Origin: Gamsiella multidivaricata
Lineage: Eukaryota > Mortierellomycota > Mortierellomycetes > Mortierellales > Mortierellaceae
Reading direction: 5' to 3'
DNA length: 64,000 nt
NCBI RefSeq assembly: GCF_025024155.1
Contig: NW_026251709.1
Location: 1 to 64,000 of the forward strand
The notes beneath the pieces are model-generated. The model was not told where the DNA came from, did not search any database, and was given only the letters and a program-made list of their open reading frames with translations. A program made the translations under genes and the position numbers. Of this stretch, positions 1-12,136 are shown piece by piece; within the stretch, counting starts at the first letter, position 1; each line of letters begins with the position of its first letter.

Positions 1-363
1 GTGGTTGTCAATGATAACGATGGAGAGCAGTACTTTGAGCACCTTGCTCGGTTCATGCACAAGGACACGATGGAGGAAGGAAAGGAGCTTTGGGACATGG
101 TAGAGGCAGTTGGACTGAACAACTTCAAGCTCGGACGTGAATACGTGCCTTCGACTTACAGCGGCGACGTGCTCTTCTTTAGCGCGACGGCCGATGTCGA
201 TGATACTGGCGCAGTGGTGGACCCTGCAGAGTGGACGCCTTATGTTCAGGGCGACATTGTGATTCACAAGGTGGAATGCGCCCATATGGAGATGGACAAG
301 CCTGGCCCAATGGCTGACATCGGTCGCGCTATAGCTGCGAGATTTGAGAAGCTGCAGCAATAG
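1..363 (+). CDS. NRPS C-terminal thioesterase tail (5' partial)
   Basis: This is the last 120 codons of a non-ribosomal peptide synthetase, open at the left edge and ending in TAG. The peptide matches, almost residue for residue, the tail of the NRPS pseudogene at 40667-40975 (-): both share GLNN-K-, STYSGD, DDTGAVVDP and end in DIGRAIAARFEKLQQ. In that pseudogene the same tail follows a thioesterase domain with a GWSFG active-site motif, so this piece is the lid and C-terminal part of a TE domain, including the likely catalytic histidine (VECAHMEMDKPGP). A TE domain releases the finished peptide from the last carrier domain. The frame is intact here, so this copy may be functional. The rest of the gene lies outside the window. 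Confidence 0.85.
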   Translation: MVVNDNDGEQYFEHLARFMHKDTMEEGKELWDMVEAVGLNNFKLGREYVPSTYSGDVLFFSATADVDDTGAVVDPAEWTPYVQGDIVIHKVECAHMEMDKPGPMADIGRAIAARFEKLQQ

Positions 364-2806
364 TGGATATCCTAGACATGGTCGTTTATTGCTCATACAT
401 ACAGACTTACAGCTAGACTATAAATTCGATTGTCTGATAATTAAACGAGTTTTGTCTTGACTCGATAGACTGGTTGGCTCTAGACCAAAAGACTTGAGCA
501 AAGCAGGAGCATGGTGCGACGATAGCTTTATTCCAATCATATATCTGAAGCTGTCTGTTGCACCCAATGAAGCAGCTGGGAAGGAAATTCTGAAAGAATG
601 GTTGGTGGAAGAAAAGCGTAGAAGCACGTTGGGCCGAGATAGATCATCGCTTGCGAGTAACGGTAGTGGAGCATTCCTCCACACGTGCAAATAGCATAGG
701 CACATAGAGCAAACACGTCGCTATTACCGGGAAGGGGACAAACGAGGGTGCAGTGTATACAAGTCATAGTTGCTTTATTAGATAGTGCTATATCGATGCG
801 GATGCAGATGATTTGGTATTGGTTTGTTGCTCTGTGTTGTGAATAGTCTATACACTTCCTATCTTTATAATCTTAGAGGAGCAGGAGAATGGAGGAACTG
901 GCTGGGTTATTGTATTCCCGTCAATGGTAACAATATCAATGAACAAATATACAGATAAACAGACATGTCCGCTCTCTTTCTCAGGTGCACAGCTTCTGAA
1001 GAGTCGGACAATGCGGGGACCCTTATGCTCTCATGTTCTTCTCCCTCGGGAGGGATCACTTACCCCATCTATTGATGCACGCCGCCCCTGCTGGCCTACC
1101 AACACGCTGCAAATATATTATTGCTCTAGGACAATGAGTAAACGATGTGCGTCCGCCAATCTGACGGAGTTTATACATCCTGTGCACTGTCCTTCTGACA
1201 TTCCGTGCTACTGCAGCATGCGTCCTATACATCCCCATGTCCGCTGTCCTCTCTGTCTCTTCTCTCCCATAGTCGCATGCCATCGGCCTCTATTCATTCT
1301 ATTTCCCACATGCATGAATAAAGCGCTCTACGTAGGCCTAGGGCTGTACACCGCCAAATGAAATTCTTCGTTCGATGCTGAGGCAGGCGCAGCTCCAGAC
1401 AGAAGGAACGATCTTTGCTACCCCCAAATCCGACCCTGGGTGGGTTGCTTGTAAAAGGGGCTATGAGGGCGGACAGTTCAGCACTGGATGCATATACGAC
1501 GCGATGTCTGTGAGGAGCATACAAGCGACTTGTGCGATGGTGTATACTCGATCTGATAATAGCTGGCAGAGTCGAATAACATGAAGACTCAAGCTTATTA
1601 TCCGAGGGCCAGGACCATATATGTCCCACCCTCTTTTCCCACCCTGGTTCATTTCTGCACGCCCTGGCTCTCCTTTGAGAAGATAGTAGGCATTCATGGT
1701 ATACGAGCAGAATTTATTTCATTTTTCCTTACGGGTAGTTTCTGGATTTTCGCGTTTTATTTCAATAAAAGAAGATAACACATATATGGTCCTGGCCCGA
1801 AGGATAACAACTGCATTTCTCTACTAGTGAAAGAATGTTTTACTGAGCACGATGAACGATAAGAGGCGGATGGAAATATCGCCATATTGCCAGAGGAAGC
1901 GTCCGTGCCCATCAATGACAGCAAACAAATAAAAAAGAAGCGGCGCCTTTTTTTACTCATAGGCTGTGGTTGTGACCTTTGTGCATGTCGCAGAGACACA
2001 CCTCAGTGCACACGCTTCGATTCCATACACATACGCCAGTTCCTGAGCGGAAGCATTCAGTCCAAATGCACTGCTGCATTGTCTGTCCGTGAGCGTTAAC
2101 GGTCATTTTGAATCCGTGCGGAACATGCACAACAATAAACGTGCCGTGCCTTGGGTCGCCTCAGAGTCAGCCAATGAAAAAGAACGTGCATCGTTCATAG
2201 TCCATCCTCTGGCCAAACCAGACTAATGGCCCCGGTCATGCGTGTATCTATACATTTCATCGTATGCTGTTGCAACATCCTGGTCAGGCGCCTTTTATCA
2301 GACTCCAAACATAGGGTGGCAATGCTCTGCTTTTGATGCGCGGAGCTACATTTATTGCCCACTTCTTTTACCCTGCAATTATTTCCACCAAAGGAAAGAT
2401 AGGAAAGGGCAGTGGAGTCTTTGGGCTACGTGTTCCACAACGACGACAAGGCTAATTGAAATAAGCGAGCTCATAGCCAGCTTTTCGTTGTGAAATGCCA
2501 TCTTCGGGAGGAGGCCATGGGAAGGTGTCGTGTCTGAATGATAGCCACAATCCATATGGCGCGGATGGCTCAAATCCGCAATCCCCTTCGCCAAAACCTG
2601 GCCCTTTGATGGGGAGGGGAAAGGGGTGAACAGGTGGAGAAGCGCCAAATGAGCTGGGTTGAAAATACTAAATAGCACTCCTTTCGAATGGGCTACAGTC
2701 TTTTAGTACACTGCATCACTGTATCATTACATCCAGGCATCAATATTCGCATTTATTGTAGATAGATAGGCTCTAGGAACGCATCCTGCGCATCCTTCAT
2801 ACTCTC
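364..2806. other. Intergenic stretch after the NRPS, no supported gene
   Basis: The first 50 or so bases are NRPS 3' UTR: they match, inverted, the sequence after the NRPS pseudogene at about 40613-40665, including GTCGTTTATTGCTCAT and CTAGACTATAAATTCG. The remainder has only short overlapping ORFs on both strands without recognisable domains or consistent splice structure. It contains one copy of a diverged repeat at about 1678-1786. Confidence 0.5.
1678..1786. repeat. Diverged ~105-bp repeat, copy 1
   Basis: This segment (AGAAGATAGTAG ... TTTCTGGATTTT ... AAGAAGATAACACA) recurs in the same orientation at 40506-40604, with substitutions and a small length difference. The second copy lies at the junction between a reverse-transcriptase fragment and NRPS 3'-flank sequence, so the repeat may be the end of a retroelement. 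That interpretation is inference. Confidence 0.6.
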
Positions 2807-4400
2807 TTACTGCGACAAAAACTCCAGGGTAACAGCTCCGACAGATGAGTGCAGCTCAATCGAGCCATGGTTCTCGCTTTCCTTCCCACCCTTCACCCCC
2901 GTCTTTGTCTGCGACGTCTGCTTCTCATACTCAATCTTGCTCTCCGAACCCTCCGCTGCCTTCACCCTGGTTGATCCCACGCTAGTCTGCAAGTAGAATC
3001 GTCCCACGAACGCATCCGAGACAGTGGCACCCACAGATCCAGTCGACGACCTTGAGCTCAACCTCAGCGCCTGCTCCTCATTAGCCAGAGAGATTGTATT
3101 CCTGACAGCCCCCGTGTTCGTGCGGGTGTAGATATCCAAGTCTCCAGCCTTCTTGCCCTCAGGTAACTCAGTCGACTTGGGACGGACATCAACCACGACA
3201 GCGCCCGTCTGTGCGGTGACCAAGATCCTATGCTCCTTCTGCTCGTCCTTGCTCACAGCCGCCGTTTCGACGTTGACGGTGGCCTTTCCGGTGTTGGTGT
3301 GGATATCAACATTCAGGGGTTTGTCCTCGCTGGCAACCTGGACGGACTCGATCTCGATCTTACCCGTCGAATAAGCAAGCTTGAGCTCATCTGCAGCGAG
3401 GTAACCCTTCGAGACCAGGTCTCCAACCTGGGACGAGAAATCCAACTTGTCAAAAGCGATGTTGAGGTCGTATGTCAAAATGGAAGTAACTGCTCCATCG
3501 ATAACGACGCTCTTGTAGCGCTTAAGGGAGTCGGGGAAGATGATGTCGATCTCAAGAGAGGCACAGGCGCGGTAGCGGTTATGGCCATCGTGGACAATGC
3601 GGTCCTCAAACCAGATAAAGGCCTCAAACAAGTCCTTGGACTCTTTGATCTCGATGTGAAGGCCGAGGTCGACGATTTTGGTGTCTGAATCCATGCTGTT
3701 CATGCTGCCGTCCTTGTTGTCCATAGGCGAGATCTTGCCGCTGACCAGAAGCGTGGGCTGGGAGACCTGGCCTTGATGGAGTTTGACTTTCGAGCCAAAG
3801 GAGCCCTTTCCGAACCTGAGCTGGAAGTTTGGAGCATCGGTCGAGAAGGGTGAGGGTGCTGTCCAGTCGATCATATGTTTGCTGCAGCTGGACTCCCGTT
3901 CGCCTCCGTTGTTCATGTCTGATCCGGTCGTTGTATCGATGCTGTCGATGCTATCGATATTATCGACGTTGTTGTGAAGATAGTGGTCGTAGTTGCGGTG
4001 GTCCTTGTTGAAGTGGAAGAATGTAAAGTAGACCCAGCCGAGCAACACCAGTCCGCAGAATCGACCCCAGAACTTGCGACGGCGCGTTGTTTTGCCTAGA
4101 CGAGAACAACCAAGATGGGCCTAGAGGTCAGATGCGAAGGTAATCCACGCTTGGTGTTGGATGTGCATACTGTACGACATCACGAGATATTATGCATGCA
4201 TTATGGAGGGATAACCTACATGCGTATGGTTCCGATGGAGTGGAGAGTATGCCGGACTTCTCATCGTGTATATTGATGCAGTGTTCTTGCTGCGGAGTGT
4301 GTGAGTGGTAGCCGAGCAATGGTTGGCCCTCAGACAAGTGAACGCAGCACACAGGCGGGTACTGTGATGTCGACGTGGTGTTGTTGCAGTGTCTAGTCAT
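2807..4400 (-). CDS. Type II membrane protein with DUF4097-like beta-repeat ectodomain
   Basis: Two exons are proposed, complement(2807..4095, 4220..4400), giving 489 aa. The 124-bp intron has GTAGGT/TAG ends and closes in phase. Residues about 65-88 form a basic cluster (RRRKFW) followed by a hydrophobic span (FCGLVLLGWVYFTFF), which suggests a signal anchor with a long lumenal or extracellular C-terminus. The C-terminal half is a series of short beta-strand repeats built on TGAV, TGSV and SVGAV motifs, as in the DUF4097/putative adhesin beta-solenoid family. No enzymatic motif was seen. The start at 4400 (MTRHCNN) is the least certain part: the reading frame of exon 2 clearly runs upstream of its first in-frame start codon and ends at a good acceptor, so an upstream exon is needed. 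Confidence 0.65.
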
Positions 4401-6784
4401 CTTTCGTTTTCGAAGTGTCCTGTGAGGGTGAGTAGAGAAATAAGTAAATAAGTAGTGGTGGTGGGTGGTCCTCTTTATATATCTTTTGTGTGCAATGCCA
4501 AGTTGTGGAGGGAAATAAAGTCCCCACGCCAAGACACCATTCTTGGCAGTAAACAGCATACCGCTGAGCAGTGCGACACACAAAAAATCCGATCCTCTAC
4601 TAGTTTGGAAATGAACACTGCAAACAAAGGGTGCTCCCTCACCGAGATACTGGGATCGAGCTCTCGATGTCGCCGTCCCAGGAGGAAAGTCGCATTTCCG
4701 CCTTGGCACACAGTGGAGAAATCGCATCTTCGCCTGATTGGGTATACATGCAGGACCGCGCCTACAAGCACGCGTGTGGCCCCTATCGCTCTTCTGTTGG
4801 AGAGACCTGCCGCCCTTCTGCATCTCCATCACTCCATCACTCCATCACTCATTCCATCTCAAACTACACTCAACCTCTACCCCCTCTACAGCGATCACAC
4901 CGTACGTGCTCTTCCCTGCACGACCGGTCTGTTGTCGCCATCGGTAGGCCATCTTGGTGTATAACACTCCCTTCTCCAACGCAAGACGCTCAACAACATC
5001 CATACACTCTATTGTGATGGATTGAGCAATCTGAGGAGGCCGTTCTGACGACCAGGGATCAAACCCTGAACGGCACCCGCTTTTCTAGGATCTGCCAACA
5101 CCCCGGTCTGGAAACCATAACAAACACGATGAACAAGGAAAATCGAAAGACGACGACACAGGCTTATCAGCCGTGGTAAGCTCGATGTCGCAAGACTCAT
5201 CCCTCTCTTGGCGCGTATCCACTGACCTCTCCCCCTTTCCCTTCTTCCTGCCGGACTCATCTCGCTCAATCATTCAATATGGAGTCCTTGAATTTAGAGG
5301 CATGTTACAATAGTAGCAGAGTCAAGGGGGCAGTGGTGAAGTAGAAATGCGTAGAAATAAATACTGTTTATTGGTCAGAAGAGATGTTATCATAAGGCTG
5401 GCGCCCTTCGTACCTTGGGGACGCACCTTTGCCCACTCGCGTTACGCTCGTTATCATACGTCCCAGGTACTTGTCAGCAGCTACATGGCCTCCATAGACA
5501 GAAAACATACGCTCATGATAACACTCGCAAGCGAGCTATGCTTCCTCGCTCGATTAAAGAATTGGGGGCGACTGGATGTTGAGGTTTCATATTTAAGGCG
5601 AGACATTTTGAGTTTATCCTACCATTCTGACCATTTTTTCCTCTTAGGACTACAACGATTACCCTCCCCATCCCTCCCCCCCTTCCAGCGAATCTCCTCT
5701 CGGGCTTGTCTCCTGTCAAATCCAGAATCTAGGCAAACACATCGCCTGTCCGGGTCAAGCGACATAGCGCAGAGGCGGTAGTCTATATGGACTTGAACAT
5801 TACCATGGTTACATTCGATATGCGATACATCTAGATCTGTATTGATATTGTTCACCTCTACAACTAGCGACTGAGGTCAAGGACAGAAAAGTGTGATGTG
5901 CTGCCGAGGATGTAATGCACACATACAGCGTTGCTGTCCGACGCAAAAAGATATCGTCAGCGGAAACACGAGAGAAAGTACCGTGGCATAGATGAGGGCC
6001 AGAAGTTTCAAGCAATAATAAGACAATCAGCGACTAAGAAAATGGACTTGCAGCCAGCCCACCACCAATTCAGACTGTACCAGCACTAGCATCTTTTGGC
6101 TCTAAGGGAGCAATTGCATGACCTCTCATGGCTCAATATCGATCAGGACACTTGACTGATGATCCTTGAGATGCAATGGCGGATACCAGCTGGGGCGAGT
6201 ACGATACTTTTCTACTCCGACGGATCGGTGAAGGACAATGGTATCGGCAATATCAATCAATCCTTCGGGAGCGTCTATAGATGTGTCGAGGACTCTTTTC
6301 AGCCAGCTATTCGCAGACTATGCGCCAGCCGCCGAGGCGGAACTGGTGGATTGCTGCTTGCAACGGCGCATCACTCGGCAGACATGATTCTTCCCGCTCT
6401 CCTCAGTCGCAGGAAGAGCCTTCATTGTCCGGACATCGAGCCCAAGGACACCGCCTCTCGCTAGTCTTTCCTGACAGCCGGCGTATCCATAAAAGTGGAT
6501 CCTATTTTTCTGTCTGCAAACCATCCTGAGCTCCTGTTTGCCTTCCTGTCTTCAAAAAGTTTCTTCATCACAATCCAATACTTTCTTGGAGTACCCGACA
6601 TAATCAATCGCTCAGTTCGTCCTTTGACAAGACCTCTTTTTATTATCTCAGTCAGTCTATTCCTTGCTCGTGGTGACCTTAGCGAGGGCGAAGAAAGGTA
6701 ATACAGTTTATGAGCACAACAGATCGCCACAAAAAAGTAACATAATAGAAAATTACGTATTTTTTTTTCACCCTCTAGTTTTAA
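4401..6784. other. Intergenic, no supported gene
   Basis: Upstream region of the membrane protein gene (-) and downstream region of the polyQ regulator (-). ORFs on both strands are short, overlapping and low in coding character. A CCATCACT triplet repeat lies near 4825-4850. A short stretch near 5046-5100 resembles a tRNA T-arm on the minus strand but does not fold into a tRNA. Confidence 0.45.
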
Positions 6785-9700
6785 TCAAAAAAACGACTCT
6801 AAAGATACAGAATTGGAGTGCTGCTGAATATGCTGTGGTGGCTGCTGCTGACGCTGCTGTTGCTGTTGCTGTTGCTGCTGGTGTGCATTATAATGCCGTG
6901 CCTCCCCACCAACATTTGTCGACTGCTGATGGTGGTACCCAAGATGGTACACCGCTTGCTGTTGTTGCTCCTGGTAGCGTTGATGATGGTGGTGTGGTGT
7001 CACTGAAAGCTGTCCATGTCCAAACGTACCACTCCCCGAAACAGTCGACAACGGCGATATACCTGCAGCCGCGGCAGACGAATGCGACTCAACCATCGTC
7101 GTCGAGTACGCCGCTGATACTTTCATCTGCCCACCGCCATCCAAGAACATCATCTCCGAGCCATTCGTCGTCTCAGGGGATGGCACCGACACTGACGAAG
7201 ACGATGACGGCGATGACGGTAATGGCACCGAAGCAGCGCTGGAAACAGATACGCTTATGGGCGACGCAGATGTAGTCGATAGATTCGGAGGAGATGGTGT
7301 CAGGCCCAAATAGTTGCCGTGTCCACCGTTCGGTCGGATCCCAGAATTCGCGTAGATCCCCATCTGTTGGCGCTTGCGGATAATCGTCTGGAGGTCGTGT
7401 GATTTCGGATGCATCTCTTGCTGTTGGTGCTGCTGTAGCTGTTGATGCTGATAAAGCTGCTGTTGGGAGTGAGACTGCGGCCGCTGCTGCTGCTGTTGCT
7501 GTTGCTGTTGAGCAAACAGGTACTCCTGTCCAGTGCCCGCTAAGTTTACCGTTCCCGGCATCGAAATCGCTATCGGCATTGCCATATCAAGTCCATCACT
7601 CGCACCCGCCCTCAAGGCAGTTGCTGTTGCCATCGAAGCCGCCGTCGCCCCAAAATCATTCGCCACACCTTCCAAACACTTCTGGATCATCCTCTGCTGT
7701 TCAGTCCTCTGATGCTCCTCCAACGACTCCAGCTCGATCGTTAGCCACGAGAAGAAATGCTTATGATCCAGTCCCTCAAACTGCCTCAACAGCTTTGCGA
7801 CTTTCGTCACCTGTGCCCGACACCGCGCCTTAAGTCTCGCCGAGAATACCCATCGATCCATCTCGGCCTCCATTATTCCCGGCGTCGTCGTCTGTCCGTG
7901 TTGCTGTTGTTGTTGTTGGTTGCCGACCGTTCCACCGCTACCAATGTTGCTGTAGTTACTCGACGCCTGCGAATTGCCAACCCTCGTGACGGGCTTTTCC
8001 GTCACAATTTTGTAATAGATCCGCAGACACCAATCCAGCGCCACGCCCACGCATGACATCCTAGCCCGCTCTGGGTATTTCTCCAACACCACAGTAGTCA
8101 GTCCGACAATACGGTCCGCCTCCTGAACACACTTCATGATCTTTTCCAATAATTCCTGTCGTCTCAAAAGGTGTTGGTGTTGATATTGTTGAGCCGTTGT
8201 CGTTGTCGTTGCTCCGGCTTCAACAGCCGCTGGAGAAGGTCCCGAAGGCAACAAAGTCGAGGCTGGAGACAATGATGATACAGAAGACGCTGACGATGGC
8301 ACAAAGGCCGGAAACGTTGAAACAGACTTGGCCAGCAAGTTCGTCCCAATTGCCAACATACTCGGGTACAGCAGCAACACCCTCAATATTGCATACACAA
8401 GCTGTAGTCCGACCGCCCGTCCATTCACCCTTGGATCCGTCCTCTCAAAGAAACCATGATCCAATTGCGCCGTCAACGCCGCCGGTAACCCATCTGTCCA
8501 GAACTGGAGCGAGACGACCAGTTCCGCTTCTGAGCACTCGCTTGTCAGAACCTCCTGCATGTCCATGAAAAACGCCGGTGCCGCATCCCGACCTGATCCT
8601 AGAACCTTGGTCCTTTCTTTTCGCTGCCGATTTTGTTCCTGTTCAGTCTCCTTCCCGCTCCTCGCACTCTCTTCAATCAATCGATCCATTCTCTTCAATC
8701 CCGCCTGGAAGAACGCATGGATCTTTCGTCCTATCCGCCACAAATGTATCTCCTTCAGCATAAACCAACTCGTCCAGAGTCCATCGTCGTGGTCCAACTC
8801 CGTCAGCGGCGGGAGCGGTGCATCCAGGTAATGATCGTCCATCTGGGTCAGCTGGCCCCGAATTACATGGTGTACCGAATCAAACATATAGCAGGCCCAG
8901 AACAACCAGCACCGGTTCCGGATGACCACTGGCCTGGGCATCCACCGCGATGCGTCCACATGCAACCCCAGGAATGCGGCCTCTGTCATCAGCTTGAGTA
9001 ACTCCACGCGCAGCTGAGGCTTCGGATAAACATAACAGAGCAACAGAGCAGCCTGAAGGTACGTCGTCGAGTACGTGCTCCGGATATCCTCTAAGTGTTG
9101 TAACAGTCCTAGTGTTTTGTACAACATTGTTGGGGTATACATTAATCCCTGTCATTTTGTGGCCCGCAAAGTGAACCATGAACGACATGTAACATCGTGG
9201 CCCAGATACATACCATACGCGCGATTAAAGTACCGCATATACTGCGTCTTATTGCTGTCGGCCGCCGCCGCAGCTGCAGCGGTAGTATGGCTATCCTTCT
9301 GCACGGTCCAAGTTCCGGCTCTAGTTCCAGTTCCAGTCCCGCTGCCTCCTATGCTCATCGTCATCGTCAACATGTTTTCGATATCGGGGTCTATACGAAT
9401 CGCAATGCCCGCGATCGTGTTCAGTAGGATACGCGACACCTGATTTGATCGCGTCTGCTTGGCACGCTCAACGATCAGCGGTGTGATGAACGGAGGATAC
9501 AAATGCGAGTGCTAAGATACAGAAATCAACGGGAGATGAATGGTTGCATGTTGTGTGAGAGAGATGCAAAAAGGAGAGCACAAAATATCCATGTACACGT
9601 AATGGAATATTGAATTTCTACATCGCAAAAGGGTACAGGCAACAGCGACAAACAAAAAAAGAAAAAAAAAAAAAAAAAAGTCTGGTGGAAAAGCATTCTT

Positions 9701-12136
9701 GAACCTCACCTCATAGAACACCTCAATTGATCGTTCAATCTTGGCGATCGGTGGTAAAATCAACAGTTCCTGGTCAGCCGGAATCGGAGGCTGGACTGAA
9801 TTGCGCACCCATGCCGGATCCTTGGACTGAATGACCATATCATCATCCCACGAGTTGCCCTCAGGCTTAAGGTTGACAGCTCCAGATTTACCCCAAAATA
9901 AACACGAGTCATACAATTTCAGATCCATCATCGCTTGTTCAAGTTGGGCGACACTGCGTGGAGGTGGGGGTGCTCGGGCTGGGAAGGGAACCCGAAGAAT
10001 AGCCGATTGACGGCCAGCGCGGGTCGAAGCAGCCGAGTTTCCTCCCACATCTCCCTTTTTATAGAGTTTCGCGTCCACAGTCGAGAATGATGGCGGAGCT
10101 GAGGGAGACGCAGATGACGATTCTTGCTGAGCGGCGTGGGGTCCAACTGTTGCGGGTTGGGCGACATCTCTGTTGTCGTTGTTGGAGGCATGTACATGCT
10201 CTGGACTCTGCTGCTGCTGGGTGGTGCCAATGCTGAAGATCTTTCGACCAGCGTAACCATTACTGCTGTAGTTGCCCTTGCTGTTCTCAGGAGAGTCCGG
10301 ACCCGCCAATAATGGTGTGCCCGCTGTCTTTGCCATCCCTGACAACTGTGACAGAGCGTTCTTTCCTGTGCTGGCATTCGAAGACGACAACCTGACGGTT
10401 GATGCACCTGCGATAGAAGAAGTCGACGAGGATGAGACAGGTCCTGCTGCTGCAGGCTCTTCTGATGGAGCAGGGCTCAGTTCTGGAGAGTATTTCTAAT
10501 TCAATTGAAAAGACAGAAATGTGCAAAGAGTTAATATTCGGCGCTTAATGGTCAATTGCATAACCGTCATATTTCCTTGTGTTCTTCTCTCTGCATAGAA
10601 ATGAACGAATCAAAAGAGAACGCCCTGAAGTCAAGGTTAAATTAGAAAAGAAAAGTCCGCAAACCACAAAGTAGAAGCGTCCTGCGAAAACACGGAATCA
10701 TGTATCGATAAATGAATGATATCAATTAATATTGCCGTGAATACAAAATAAAAAAAATAAAAATAAAAAAATGACAGAAGCATATGACCCTGCTGAGCTT
10801 CCCAAAAAACATCCTGCCCATTTACCTGAATGGCCGGTGGAAAATATGGAAAGCTGGGTATAGACGGCGTGGGCTTTGGCGTCGATGAAGAAGAAAAGAC
10901 ACGCATATTGCTGGTACTAGTACTCATGGCCATCGGAAATGAGGCGCTTATCTGTTGTTGCTGTTGGTAGTGTGGTGCTTTCCGAACGCCTTGAAGAAAC
11001 GACGACTGAGCAAATTTTTGAAACTGCTGCTGCTGCTGCTGCTGCTGTTGTTGTTGCTGTAGTCGTTGTGGCTGCTGTAACGATATCTGCTGTTGCGGCT
11101 GCGATTGCTGTTGCTGCTGATATGGCCGCGTCGGCAACTGTGGCTCCCAAGATGCGTCGAATACTGAGTGAGGAGGACTCGCTATTGCAGCTGCTGAAGC
11201 CACCACAATCGCTGTCGCGCCTTGATCCGCAATTTCTCTTGGCGCGGACAGTGTCCCATGCTGGGTAGACTCCTGCAACTGCTGTTGCTGCTGCTGCTGT
11301 TGCTGTTGCTGTTGTTGTCGTTGTTGATGATGCGTTGGGATAACGGGTAATATTGACGACGACTGGTAAATAGGCTGGTGTTGAGGTATCTGCAAAATCT
11401 GCCTGCTCGCCTGAAAAGTCTGCTGCTGCTGTGAGCTATGGATCGTCCGATGTTGGTGCGACTGCTGCTGCGGGTGATGCTGGTTTATCGGCGCCACAAA
11501 CTGTGCCGCATTCAATCCTGTAGATCCCTCATCCCTAAACTCTGGCTGCTGCTGACCCTGTTGGGCATAGGGACTCTGCAGCGCACCATGTGCCCCGACT
11601 GCCGCAGTAGTTTGAAATGATGGATCAAAGTGCTGAGGATGCGCCTGCGCACCAAACTGCTGTAATTGCTGCTCAAACTGTAGCTGCATTTGTTGTTGTT
11701 GCTGTTGTTGCTGCAGCATTGTCCTGATTGCCATGGTCTGTGTCCACTGGTACTCCTCTACCTCATCCAGATACTGTGCCTGTATTTCCTCTGCCGACCA
11801 CTCTCTTTCGCGTTTAGATGCTCCCCTAATGATCTGATGACTGTTGTTCTGATGATGGTTGGTATGTTGCTGTTGGTCGGTATGTTGCTGTTGGTCGAAT
11901 AAGGAGGCATACTCATTACTGCCCTGTGTCGCAATTTCTGCTGCCTGGTTGTCCATAATGCCATGACCATCGACAGACCCTACTACTGGTCCTTCTGGCT
12001 GCATTCCAACTCCAAAGGAGTAGCTGACTGGTTGCGACGGCAAAGACGAGGACATAGGAGAGAACTGGCCATATGAGACTGGGAACAAACCCTCAGCGAG
12101 TGACCTGGCTATAGCGGCATCCTCTGCGGACATCAT
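6785..12136 (-). CDS. Large polyglutamine fungal-specific transcription factor-like protein
   Basis: Four exons are proposed, complement(6785..9108, 9214..9511, 9710..10495, 10826..12136), total 4719 nt, 1572 aa. All phases close, and the joins restore a plausible protein (VFYE|HSHLYPPF; RAYG|LLQHLED). Roughly residues 690-1010 match the fungal transcription-factor middle-homology region (PF04082 type): LYPPFITPLIVERA, YLQAALLLCYV, AAFLGLHVDASRW, RCWLFWACYMFD. The N-terminal 430 residues and the C-terminus are very rich in glutamine, histidine and serine, with many pure Q runs encoded by mixed CAG/CAA. The start is the first ATG (MMSAEDAAIARSL); upstream in-frame sequence lacks ATG. I found no CxxC-type Zn2Cys6 cluster in the exons or upstream. 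The likely role is nuclear transcriptional regulation through polyQ activation regions. DNA binding by this protein is not shown by the sequence. Confidence 0.75.

Noticed and set aside
924..1361. 145-aa + strand ORF
   Set aside because: Cysteine/histidine/proline-rich composition without domain, intron or promoter support; overlapping ORFs on the other strand are equally open.
4401..4832. Upstream part of a 234-aa minus-strand ORF
   Set aside because: Only the part from 4400 fits as exon 1 of the membrane-protein gene; the upstream portion has no coding character and competes with a + strand ORF.
5040..5120. tRNA-like T-arm (minus strand, CAGGGTTTGATCCCTG)
   Set aside because: No matching D-arm, anticodon arm or complementary acceptor stem at tRNA spacing.
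6664..7275. 203-aa + strand ORF and other + ORFs across 6.6-9.0 kb
   Set aside because: Antisense of CAG/CAA repeats in the regulator gene, which gives Ala/Val/Leu runs.
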